A stretch of DNA of 45,007 nucleotides, taken from positions 1 to 45,007 of the forward strand of contig NW_001914955.1 in the NCBI RefSeq assembly GCF_000208925.1, read 5' to 3'. The notes below the pieces were generated by a model. It was given only the letters and a program-made list of their open reading frames with translations, ran no database searches and was not told where the DNA came from. Origin of the DNA: Entamoeba histolytica HM-1:IMSS. Taxonomy: Eukaryota > Evosea > Mastigamoebida > Endamoebidae. Shown here piece after piece: positions 10,526 to 21,815 of this stretch; positions within the stretch are counted from its first letter, which is position 1, and each line of letters begins with the position of its first letter. The position numbers and the translations under genes were made by a program.

Positions 10526-10817
10526 AAAAAAAAAAGTATTTTATCATTTTTTAGTTTTTTCTACTCAAAATTATTTTTATATTAATCTTTAATATGAAGG
10601 AAAAAATTTCTTTGTGTATTTTGTTTTAGAACTAAAGATGGAGATGGAAATATAACAAAGCTTTTAATAGCGTAAATTCACTTAAAATTAAATATATTAA
10701 ACAACGTCTGACTAAAATTTCTTAACTAAAATCGACTCATTCCAACAAATGAAAAGAATAAATATCATGAAAGTGTCAGAAAATAAAAGACTAATTTAAT
10801 TAAAGAAATTACAATAA

Positions 10818-11464
10818 AAAAAAAAAAAAAAAAAAAGAAATCAATTATGATTAACCTTATTTTTAGGTTTTTCATCATGTTGAGAAGTGAGCGAATCAGT
10901 TTCTTCAACACGCTTTATTTCTATTGAAATAAAGTTTTTGCAAGCATGCTCGACTTAAATGGTTCCTCATTTAAGTTGCTGCCTGACTTTTATTTTGATT
11001 TTAATGAGTAATATAATATTTCTCATTCTTTATATTGTTGTTTTAAGGAGAGTATATCCATAACTTACTGTTATAGCTCATCTCCTTTTACCTTCGACAC
11101 CCCTTAAAGAAACCCTATTCCTTGATAATATCATTATGTTTAATTTTTGTGCAACAATATCAATTATATATGCGTCTTCTTTAATAATTGATAATTCTTA
11201 ATACATAATACCTCCTTAGTAAATAATAATCCTTATAATTAATAATGAATAACAATACACGTTAATGAATAACAATACACGTTAATGAATAATAATCTTT
11301 TATAATAATCACTTCTAATAAATATTAATAATAATAAACAGTTAGTGTTGAATAGATATTATCTCACCAAAGGCACATCATAACCAGACGATAACTGGGA
11401 GATTCGAAGCATGGGATTATTTTAGGGTTTCATGTGGTGTCTCTGACGTGCCATCTTCGAATAC
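10818..11464 (+). mobile_element. Non-coding SINE-like repeat, family A copy 1 (A1)
   Basis: The element is bounded by a 24-bp perfect target-site duplication (10794-10817 and 11465-11488) and begins after a run of 21 A (10816-10836). It is nearly identical to the inverted copy at 26104-26724, apart from the internal tandem-repeat zone (11241-11296, two and a half copies of a 20-bp unit). It has no ORF. The left part holds two perfect 9-bp-stem hairpins (10913-10934, 10953-10976). The right ~90 bp (from 11372) are shared with the SINE1-like B elements. I take that shared module as the 3' end because non-autonomous retroposons usually share their 3' end with the LINE that moves them; the orientation is inferred. 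Candidate known names are Entamoeba SINE2, SINE3 or ERE2; I cannot choose without a search. Confidence 0.85.
11241..11296 (+). repeat. 20-bp internal tandem repeat of element A1
   Basis: The unit gttaatgaataacaatacac occurs at 11261-11280. It is preceded by a two-mismatch copy (11241-11260) and followed by a partial copy. The inverted sister element has a different 17-bp unit at the same place. Confidence 0.8.
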
Positions 11465-11697
11465 ATTTAATTAAAGAAATTACAATAATACAAAGAAAAA
11501 GAAAATAATCAATAAAAAGAAATGAGTAAAGTCATGAATTATTTATATTTTATTTTTTGCTTTTATTATAAAAAGAATAGATATTTATCTTAAAAAAAGA
11601 ATTAACGTAGTTCAAAATACCTTTTTATTAAAAAAGAAAAAGAATTATTATATTTATTTAAACAAAATAACATAATACAAAGATAAAAATTGTTATT

Positions 11698-14600
11698 TTA
11701 ATTAGTATCATTTTTTTCAATGAAGTCATTAATTTCATTTTCTAAAGAAAGAATTAACTGCCTAAATTCGTCAAACATTTTTTGATGTAGTTTACAGTCG
11801 TCATTATTAATTTTTTTCTTTAAAGTATCAAGACTAGCTCCAATAATCTCACAAATTCTTTGTAAAATAGTAAATAATTCAGATACAGAAGGTACTTCAC
11901 ATCCAGTATAAAACCCACTACTTAAGAATGTTTCAGTAATTTCATATACACTTTCTTCTTTTTGTTTTGGTTGTAATAAATTGCCAACACAAGTTTGAAT
12001 ATTTTTTAATTTAGCAGAATCTTCTTTGCCAGCAAGTTTAAGGTCTTGATAAGAAGATAATGTACTTGTTAATTTATCTAATCTGTATGAAAGAATATCT
12101 GTAACGTTTTGAATTGGTGTTAATTTTGTAACTTCTTTATCTACAACTTGTTGTCTTTTTAACCCACATGGCATAGATAAAGATGTGGTTAATACATATC
12201 GTTCTTTTGATCTCTTTAAGATATCTGTCTTTGGCCCACTATCATCTTCAAAAACAAATAATTTTGTATTAGTTAATAATGTTTGTGGGTCTCTTATTGG
12301 TTCATTATCAATCATAGGGAAGACTGCTTTAACTTTAACATAATTAGTAACTGAATCATCAACATGTTCATTTTTATCAATAAATGGTATATCTTTAATA
12401 CCTGCTCCTGCAATAAGACTTTTAAGTTCTTTATTAAAATCTTTTAATGGTTTTTGTGAACGATAAATATATCCAAATGGTGTTGATAATGATTTTAATG
12501 CTTCACCAACAAATTCAACATGGAAGAAATATCCACTATATATATCCACTGTATTATCTTTAACATCCATATTTTTATATAACTTTTGAATTGTTGCATG
12601 ACATTCTGCTAATTTTCTATAATCTAATATTTGCTCATAATATGGTAATTCAAAATTACATAATGCTAACGCATAATTATATAAATGAGATGTATCAAAA
12701 TCTTTAACTCCTTGTTTTATATGAACAATCATACTTTCAAATGAACAATCATTATTCTCTTGTAATTCAACAACTTTATCTTCACTCAAAAAATCTTCAC
12801 ATATTTCTGTTAAAAATTGAATAGGAAGGTCATTAGATCTATTTGCGATATGACAATAAATGTAATGAACCATATGTAATTCACACATTCCTGCTTCTAC
12901 AAAATTTAAATTCTTTCGATTTTCTGCTGCCATTTTATTAAACCATGTTAAATGAAGTCTTGGATTATGTTCATAATCAATAGTACTTTCATAAAACTTT
13001 TGAATAAGAAATTCTGGATCATTTGATTTTTTAGATAACTCATCTAATTCAACAAGTTTATTAATCATTTTTCTCATTTCTTGATCCATATCATCAATAC
13101 AATGTTCAAATATAATTTGTTTATGTTCATTAACATCTAAAAATGCTTCATATCTAAATCTATCATTCTCATTTAAGAAGTATTTTCTTTCATCATCTAC
13201 AACTATTTTAATTTCTTTCTTTTTATTACTTTTTTCTTCTTTTTTGGGTTCTTCTTGTTTAGAATATTGAAGTACCATATCATTAATATCTTTAAAGTTA
13301 TTTGTAACTGTAACAGGAATGAGAGTATAATCACAGTATGCATTAATTTCTGGTATTTCCATTTTTTCCATTTCATCAATATTTTTCTTTATACTTTTAA
13401 GGTTTTGTACTTTACTAAAGAAGTCCTTATCTTCTATTGTTAATTCTTTCTTTAAATTACTAAATTGAACAAGCAACCCAAAGTATTCTTGTCTTTTATT
13501 ATTATTTCCTTCTTCAATTACTTTTCTTTCTTCAAAGAATTTTGCTAATTCATCAATATTATTAATTCCTTCTTGTATTAATGAATCACATTTTGACATA
13601 AATTCTGATCCAAATGGTTCCATATTTAAATAAGTTTCTGAAGTTTCACTTCCTTCACTATTATTTGAATCTGTAGATAGTCTTGACGCATTTATATTAA
13701 ATTGTTCTCCTTCGGCTAATGCAATACTTTTTCTTGTTTGTCTTCTTCTATTATTAGCACGTTTCATATCAATAACAACAGCATTTACTAACGCTTTTAA
13801 ATTGTCAAATTCTTCATGAACATTTTTTTGTATTTGAATCATTTCTTCTTTTTCTCCTAAACAGTCATTTGCAATTTTACTTAACCAAACCATATATTCA
13901 TTTGATTTAGTATCTTTTTCTTTCATTAATAATTCTACTGTTTTACTCCATTCATATAATTTAATTGCATTTACAGCAAATTCTCTTTCTTGACTATGCC
14001 ATTGTTTTTTAAATGTCATTCTTCTTTCATTTGCTTCAATTTTTTTAATAAGAACATTTACTTTTTCTACAATACTTGCACTCATAGGAAGAATTTGTTT
14101 CCAATATTCAAATCTTAAACACCATGGCCTTTGTTGTCTCATTAAATGTTCACTTTGTTTTTCAACAGTATCATCACTTACAGCAAATCTATCTTGTACT
14201 CTACTAAAGTCTTGTAATGTGGAATTAGTATAACTATCTCCTAATGGTTGATCATACAAATTCTTTGTAACAGAACTATGCATATCTTCTATTTCATTCA
14301 TTACTTCTTTCCTTTTAAGTTCTAATTCTTTTTTCTTTTCTTCATACATATTATAACATTCAATTGATTCTTTTACTAATACTAATTTTTGTTCAAATAA
14401 TTGTTCTACTAATTCAAGAATATCAGAAAATTGTTTATCTTCAATTGGGAAATATGGATTCTTTTGTCCTGTTGTCTCCATAACTTCTTTATATTTTTCT
14501 AATCGTTCTTCTGCTTCTTTTTTAATTTGATTCGCTTCATTTTCTCTCATAACTCTTAATGTTCTTAATTGTTCAATTGTTAAATTTTCACTCATCATTT

Positions 14601-17600
14601 CATTAGGAACATTATTATTTGGTTTTGTCATAACAACTTTTATTACCCAATTTAATGTTTCAAGACTTTGTTGCATATGTTTTCTAAATATTTCCTCTAG
14701 TTCAATTGCCTCTTTTTGATCATCTCGAGACCTTTTATCAATAAGACTTAAATGACCCATCATCACTTTAAATTGTTCAATTAAACTTGTACATCTATCA
14801 CTAAGTAATTTAACAAAACAACACTCTTTAAATTTTTCTTCAATACGCATTTTAATCTTTTTAACATCAATTCCTCTTACTCTAAGATGTTCTGGGAAGA
14901 AGTCACAAATATTTAATTTTAAAGTAGTATATCCATTAATTAAATCAGCATTTAATGAATCAAGAGGTTCAAGAATTTCTTTATGTAATTTAACAACATT
15001 ATCTAAAAATGTTAAAAATTCATCTGTTGCTCCAGCAGCAACACCAAGTTCTAATTGTTGAATTCTAACAAGATATTTTGTATCATAAATACCTTGTTCT
15101 TTATAAATTTTAATTAGTTTCATAATAATTTCTCTTGAAGAATTAAAGTCTTTTTGAGGAAGACTTATTAATTGACTAATAGTACGTTCAAATTTATTTT
15201 TATTTTTCATTAAACTTTGTAATTGACTAAGTGCACAAACAATATGATTTGATATTTTTGATAAATCTTTGTCACAAACAAAATTAATTTTTGAAAATAT
15301 GTATAGACTTTGTAATGCCATTTGACATACTTTATCATTCTCTGAACTACATAATTTAATTATATTCTTTAATAATTGGAATGAGAAGTCAACACGTTTA
15401 GTAAAAATATAATTACAATATTTACTTAATATCTTTCTTACAAATGCAAATAATTGTTCTGCATATTTACTATTCATTGGACAATCAAATAAAACATTAT
15501 TTATAATATTTTCAATATCACCTAATGCAGTTTTAGATTCATTATCACTTCCTTCTGTAGCACTTTCTTCTTGTTGAGTTCTTTCATACAATATTTCTAA
15601 TGCATCTAAAGTAACCATAACACAATCATAAATTATATAATGATGAAGAAAATCATATTCATTTCTTTTTATTGAAATACTCATAATTTTTCTTCTTCTA
15701 TCTGCCTTATTTTTATTTTCTAATTCTTGTTCTTTAAGCATTTCTTCTGTAGGTGCTTGACTTGGCCTTCTTTTTTTAATATGAATAATTTGCATTGGTT
15801 CTTTAATTGTTATTTCTTTTGTTTCATTTTCTTTTGTAATATCATTAATAACTCTTTCTCGCATTTCTTCTACTTCTGGTTCAAGGTCTTTAAATAATGG
15901 AAGTGGATATCTAGATAATAACAATAATGACCTTCTTATGATATTAACTATTACTTTAACTCTTGACGGAACTTCACCAGTTAACCATGACTTTAATGTT
16001 TTATCATCCATATTTTTTAATACAAAAAAGAAACAAATAGATATCATCTCTACATCCTCTATTCCATCATTTTCTCTACATCTTTTATTTTCCCAATCAA
16101 GAATAGAATCATTATCATCAATTAATCTTAATACAATTCCAAGTAACATATTTGATATAATTCCTTTTTTATTTTGTAATTTAGCATCAAGGTCTAGTCT
16201 TTGTAAAAATGCAACCAACGAATAAATTCCCATTTTAGATAATATTGTAGACTTTTGTGAAATAAGAAGATACTGCCTAATCAATAAATAAACTGGAAAA
16301 TATTTTTCTAAGACAATATCTCCAAGCATTCCAATATCATTATCTTTCATTTCAATATCATCTGGTAATGCTAATAAGTCAATATATGGAAATTTAGAAA
16401 ATAAATTTAATGAGTCAAGTCTTAAAACTGTTAAAAACATTACTTCTTCACTTGTTTGTTCATATTTAACAAAATTATTTTTTACTTCAACATATGGTAA
16501 TGAAAGTTGTTTTAAATGATATTCAAATACTCCCATAACTTCACTTCTTCCTAATATTCTAAATAATTTCATTAAAAATCTAACATAAGCCGCATTAGCC
16601 TCTGCAAGATTTTTATACATTTTATTAAATACTCTATCATGAAGTACTTGTGAAAATGTAGGTGTAAATGCTTGAAGGAATAATTTTTTAAATGAATTAT
16701 ATGAAATTTTATTATTTTTAATTGTTTCTGGATCAAACCATTTCCCACGTTCATCTTTTAATGCATGTTGTTTATCTAAATATTTAATTAATGAATGAAT
16801 AATAACTTCAAATAAAAACCAAATATGTGAAAATACTTTTGATATTGTTTGAGCTTGATCTGTTAAACTTAATTGACTTTTTAATAACATAACTAATGTA
16901 TTTGGACATGAGTCTTGACATGTACAATGATATTGAAGATATTTAGATAAAACAGGATGTCTTACAACTTTTGGATTTGACATATTTTTACGATAATATT
17001 TTTGTTCAAAATTACTTACTTTATCAACAATAGTAAGTACTGGTTCAAGTAATATTTTATTTACATTTAATAATCCATTCATTATAACTGGAAAGAAATG
17101 AACACAATCAGTTGAAGGTATTTTTTCTGAAATATTTTTAATTTGTTGAATAAGTTGATCATCACTTTCATTTTCTGCATATTTAATAAGATAATGAATT
17201 AATTTATATGTATCTTCTGATTGTGGATAAACACTACTTAATCCATTTAATTTAATTTTTAAAAAATATTTTGACACTTCATAAAACTCTGTATGTTGAA
17301 GATAATTTTTTGATGGATTTTTTAATATTGGAAGAGTTACTTCTCCATTCAATGATTTTAAAATTGAAAATGATCCTGTTTTCTTAGACTCATTAATAAA
17401 TCCATCTTCAAAAAATGAATAATATGCATATAATGGTTTTGAACTATTTCCTGTTTCTTCAGCAGATACATCAGTAATAGTAAATAATAAATGATGTGTT
17501 TTCTTTAATGGAAAAGGTAATTCTACTTTTAATTCACTTAAAAATTGTCCAATTTTTGTATGTGAAAAAGAAGTAATTCCATTTGAAGTCATTTCAACTT

Positions 17601-19459
17601 CTCCTTTTCTGATATTACTTTTTTGTGGATAAAATAATTTAAGATCTAATGATTCATCACCAATATTACTATCACTATCTCTTAAACAAACTTTAATTAC
17701 AATTCCTGATCTTTTTCTTTCTTTTCCAATTGATACTTCATTTGGATAAATAATTAATTTATTAGAATATCTATCATAAATATCACATAATTCTTCATTT
17801 TCAATTAAATCCTCCATAACTGGTACATCAATTACTTTTTCTTCTTTTACTTTTTGAATATTTTCTAATTCAGTTAATCTTTCATTTCCTAAATATAAAT
17901 GGCATTGTGCTTCTTTCCAATCTTCAAGTGTAGTAAATCTAATAGTTGCTAACCAACATCTTAAATCAATTTCTTTAGCTTTTTTATTTTTTACATCTTC
18001 AATTAATTCAAATATTCTTTTTTCATTTTCAATATCTTCTCTATAAAATTTAATATTTAATAATTGTCCTTTTTTTTCTTTAAACATTTTATTAACTGGC
18101 ATTAATCCAATAACTAAAAGTTGTTCTCTTTGAATATCAATTTTACTTGTTGCTATTTTTTCTTTATATTTTTTCCCCTTTTTATCTTCAAGTCCTTTTT
18201 CATACATATCTTTAATTGATTCAATATCATTATCTGCACTTTTATAATGTTTTACTAATACCCAAAGATCTCCATTTTCAATATCATATGGCCATAATCT
18301 AATAACTACTGGATTTATTTGATTTAATACATCAAATGTATCTGTTTTTCTATTTAATTCAACAAAATAATCAGCTGTTAATTTCCTTTTTGAATTTGCT
18401 TCTAAAAGACAAAATGATGAAACTATTTGTTCTCCATCTCCTCCTAATGTATATTCAAATACAAATGGTTTTCTATCATCATTCATTTTCATTGGAACTT
18501 CAACACTTTCTGAAACAATACTACCAGTAGAAAATACTGGATTATAAAAATCAAATAAATTGGGATTTTCTTTTCTTCTATTTGAACGTTCAATAATATC
18601 AACCATTTTAACATCCAATTGAATATTATCTTTATCACTTTCTTTTTGATCAACTGATTCTTTTGATTCAATACCTTCTTCTATTTTTTCATTACCAAAA
18701 ATTCTCATATAATTTTTACACTTCTCAGTTTTAGCAAAATCACTTAATCTACTTGGATTAATTGAAGAATATATCGTTTGTTTTTCTTTTATAACGATTC
18801 TTTCTCCATAGAATTGTTGTTCAATTAATTTTAAATATGAAATTGTTGATGCATCACCTGTAAGAGGGAAAGAAATTGTAATTCCATTATGTTCTCCATT
18901 AATCTTTTCTAAAGTAAAATCATTTTCATCAAAATAATTATATAATTTTGATATTGATGTATTAGCTTTAAATTGATCTGCATAAATGTCATATACATTT
19001 TTTTGTTTTGAATATTCCTAAATTAATTAATCCTTTTATGTTCTTTCTTTTTTTCTTTCTAACTTTATTTAAACAAACTTTTAATCGTTCTGAAATACTT
19101 TTTAAATAAATAATAAAATCACAAAATTCTTTTTGATCTACTCTACAACTTTTATCAGTAAATCTTTCATTAAATAATTGTTTTATTTGAGACTCTGTTA
19201 AATTATATCTCTGATTTGTACTTACTCCATCAGTAGATGATAAACACTGTTTTATTTGATATACATCTAATTCTCCTGTTCCTTCAGTGTCGTTTCTTTT
19301 AAATGAAACAATAGAATCTGCATATAAAACATCATTTTCTCCTTGTTTAGTTTTAGTTTTAGCATGTGAAACACAAATCTTAACTGGAGCAGGCGTTTTA
19401 ATTTCGCCGAACACCAAGTCCAAGAAGTCTTTCTTGTCAGCTTGGTCCATTCCTGTCAT
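11698..19459 (-). CDS. DOCK-family guanine nucleotide exchange factor with EF-hand-like N terminus
   Basis: Two exons, complement(19459..19079) and complement(19017..11698), join in phase to give about 2566 residues. DHR-1 (C2-like, membrane-binding) covers about 542-690 (KLIIYPNEVSIG...FLSELKVELPF). A long helical middle follows, with coiled-coil parts. The DHR-2 exchange domain covers about 2110-2520 (LHLTWFNKMAAENRKNLNFVEAGMCELH, YYEQILDYRKLAECH, FFHVEFVGEALKS, FGYIYRSQ, YVLTTSLSMPCGLKRQQVV). The family activates Rac/Cdc42-type GTPases and drives actin remodelling. Exon 1 carries an EF-hand-like pair (DTEGTGELDVYQ, then a degenerate loop). The upstream part before the internal ATG at 18708 stays open and in frame, which supports the longer model. 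Subfamily (DOCK-A/B versus zizimin) is not resolved. Confidence 0.88.
19018..19078 (-). other. Intron of the DOCK gene (61 nt)
   Basis: It starts GTTTGT, the conserved Entamoeba donor, and ends ATTTAG. It is phase 0, joining ...SERLK to EYSKQ. Reading through it gives an in-frame stop. Confidence 0.88.
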
Positions 19460-19666
19460 TCAAATTATTTTAAAATTTTTTTAGTTTTTCTTTAATTTTT
19501 TTATTTTTCTTCTCTTAATTTCCTTCATTCTCAAAATACCTTCTTCATTATAATTTATTATTAAATTATTATTCAAATATTATTCTTTGTCTATTTATAT
19601 TTTTTTTCTTTTTTTATAAGCCACTCTTCCTTTTTTGTTTCAAGGTTTATTTTTAAGATTGTGATT
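19460..19666. promoter_or_regulatory. Shared divergent promoter region, DOCK / nitroreductase
   Basis: Only 207 bp separate the two divergent ATGs, so both promoters must lie here. The plus strand has long T runs, and no textbook core element was placed. The call rests on geometry alone. Confidence 0.45.
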
Positions 19667-20283
19667 ATGAAAAGTTTATACAGAAGAACCTGCAGAAAAT
19701 TTATTCAAAAGGAAGTTGAAGAAAACAAATTAAGTCATATAATTGATGCTGGAAGAAATGCTCCTACTGCATATGATGAACAACCAATACGATTTTATGT
19801 TATTAAAAGTTTGACAATTCTTTCTTAATTTCTATTTTCAAATTTAGTAATTGACTAATAAGACTAGACAAACAAGTTATTGCTAGAATTGCTGAAAATT
19901 GTCAAGAAACAATTTTTAACTTAAACCCAAAATTGTATGAAGAAAGAATGAAAACGTTAGGAGTTAAATCAATATTAACTTATGACTGCCCATGTGCTAT
20001 TATTTTAACATGTGATAAATCTAATGATAATACAAATACTCATTTTGATGTTGGTTTTATTGCACAAAATATGTTATTAGCAGCTAATATTGAAGGACTT
20101 GCAGCAGTACCAATTGGAGTAATAACAGTAGTAGCAGATAAATGGCTTGATGCTTTACATTTAAAAACGAAAATAAAGAAAGAAGAAGAATTACTTTTAA
20201 TGATAGCTATAGGGTATGGTGATGAAGATTATTTGTCAACAATGGAACCAAAAGAATTAAAATCAAAAGTAGTTTATCATTAA
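19667..20283 (+). CDS. Nitroreductase-family flavoprotein
   Basis: Exons 19667-19808 and 19868-20283 join to 185 residues. The N terminus shows the nitroreductase signature YRRTCRKFIQKEVEENKLSHIIDAGRNAPTAYDEQP, split here as RRTCRKF (FMN phosphate-contacting Arg/Ser-type motif) and NAPTAYDEQP. The C-terminal half has FDVGFIAQNMLLAANIEGLAAVPIGV, the dimer/flavin helix, and a closing IGYGDED. The family reduces nitroaromatics or quinones with NAD(P)H through FMN; in Entamoeba, nitroreductases are relevant to metronidazole activation, but this gene's substrate is unknown. It lacks the ferredoxin domain of the two-domain type. The first exon is needed for the flavin motif, so the shorter frame starting at 19933 is not the gene. 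Confidence 0.88.
19809..19867 (+). other. Intron of the nitroreductase gene (59 nt)
   Basis: The donor is GTTTGA, one base off the usual GTTTGT, and the acceptor is GACTAG. It is phase 1. An earlier TTTAG acceptor would bring an in-frame stop, so the later one is preferred. Confidence 0.75.
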
Positions 20284-20324
20284 TAAAACAAAATTTTAAT
20301 TTAATAAAAATTAGAACTAACAAA

Positions 20325-21554
20325 TTAATTATCTTGTTCTTTTTCATCACTTTTTAAATAAGCTAAAGAAGGATCACGTGATGCTAATAATTCACGAAGG
20401 TATTTAATTTCCTCTTCTAAGTCTTTAATTTCCATTTTCATTGAAGTCATTTTTAATAATAAATCAGATTTTTCTTTTTTAGTATTTGTTGATAAAGCCT
20501 CTAATTCATTAATTAATCTATTGTAAATTCTTGTTGTTTCCATTTCTGATGAAAAATGTAGTTGAAGTAATACACCACTCTCTGAGGTAACAAATTGAAC
20601 AACATTTCTCCATTCAACTTGCATTCTTGGTAATAAATCTTTAGCCTTTTCTTTATCAATCCATGGTAAATCAATTTCTATAGAGTCAATATCAGGATTT
20701 TTAAATTGAAGAATACGTTCATCAATGCTTTGTCGTTTGTCAGAGGCAAATTCTTTTAAATATGCTTTCCAATTATCTTCAGATATTTCCTCTTCAGTTG
20801 GTTCAGCAAACCATGACAATACTACTGAAACAGTTTTTAATGATTCAGCTTCAACAGCACTTTTACTTTCAAGATTGGAGACTAAATAATTTCCAAGAAG
20901 ACGAATAAAGAATAGTCCTCTTAAAGCACTAATTTCAACATTTGGAGTTCTTGCATGAAGTTCAACTAAAGCACGAGACATAAAATAAAGGAATGTATTT
21001 GAGAAATTAAAAGTGATAAATAACTCTGTTAATTTGTAAATAATGTCTTTCATTTTATCTAATGACTTTTCAACCCCTGGATCCCCTGTATTTCCAATAA
21101 CTAATTTAGACTTATTCTCTTCAATAATTACTAAGACAATTTCCATTGCTTTATTAAAGAAGGGTTTTAATTCATTTTCTAAAATTACTTTTAACACTCT
21201 TAAATATGTTGAATTTCTTTTAAAAATTGCCTGTGGAGTACGGAAACACTCTTCAATTTCTCTTACAATTAAGTATTTAATAAATTGTTTTAAACAACCC
21301 TCTTGTAAATAATATCCAACAATCATAGAAGTATTATTGAATAATTCTTCTGGGGTAGACATTAATGAACAAAAATGCTTAATAACACCAGTAGGAATAT
21401 CGTTGGTAAGATTCAATAATAACTACTAATAAGTTTTGACTAAACTTATTATACTTAAAAAAAAACAAACCGTTTCAAGTGGGTTAGATTCACAAGTGAT
21501 AAAATCAGAAGAACGAGTACTTAACGAAAATCTTGTTGGTTGAGAACTTGCCAT
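20325..21554 (-). CDS. RasGAP-like protein with C-terminal coiled coil
   Basis: Exons complement(21554..21471) and complement(21422..20325) join to 393 residues. About 40-250 aligns by eye with a RasGAP domain: ECFRTPQAIFKRNSTYLRVLK matches the LFRxNSLxxK helix, ELKPFFNKAME follows, and ALRGLFFIRLLGNYLVSN occupies the place of the FLRFxxPAI motif. Pro-Ala-Ile is lost, and Lys-Arg stands where the finger Arg is expected. The C terminus (about 325-380) is a coiled coil (LLLKMTSMKMEIKDLEEEIKYLRELL). It would stimulate GTP hydrolysis on Ras-type GTPases, if active. Only 41 bp separate its stop from that of the convergent nitroreductase gene. The start ATG is in exon 1; the frame lacks an ATG at the exon 2 boundary. 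Confidence 0.8.
21423..21470 (-). other. Intron of the RasGAP gene (48 nt)
   Basis: The donor is GTTTGT and the acceptor is TTATTAGTAG, phase 0. The TAG three bases earlier would leave an in-frame stop. The donor sits after Glu-Thr codons of exon 1. Confidence 0.82.
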
Positions 21555-21815
21555 GTCTTCGTTTTTTTATTTTTAAGTTCCGTCAAGTTTACATTCATTT
21601 GATTGGTAGATAAAATAAATAAGAAACTATTGTTTATACTCTTTCTCAACATATATAACAAAAAATTTAATTATTATTATTAAAAGAAATTTTGTGTTAT
21701 TATTGTTTTGTTTTTTACACATTCTTTACAAAAAAATAAAAACAAAGCTTTTAATCGAAAGAATCTTAAAATATTCTGAAAATATAATGAATAAAAATGA
21801 TTTAAAACAATAAAA

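Noticed and set aside
10816..10836. Run of 21 A read as the poly(A) tail, i.e. the 3' end, of repeat A1
   Set aside because: The end shared by both repeat families is the opposite one, and the inverted copy has only a short A/G-rich stretch here. I treat the run as junction or target-derived, but orientation stays uncertain.
18989..19075. Extension of the DOCK exon 1 frame into KVRKKKRKNIKG...
   Set aside because: This is read-through of a GTTTGT...TAG intron; splicing joins exon 1 in frame with the long DOCK exon.
19933..20283. Nitroreductase starting at 19933
   Set aside because: It begins at TTG and lacks the N-terminal flavin motif; the spliced exon 1 at 19667-19808 supplies both the ATG and the motif.
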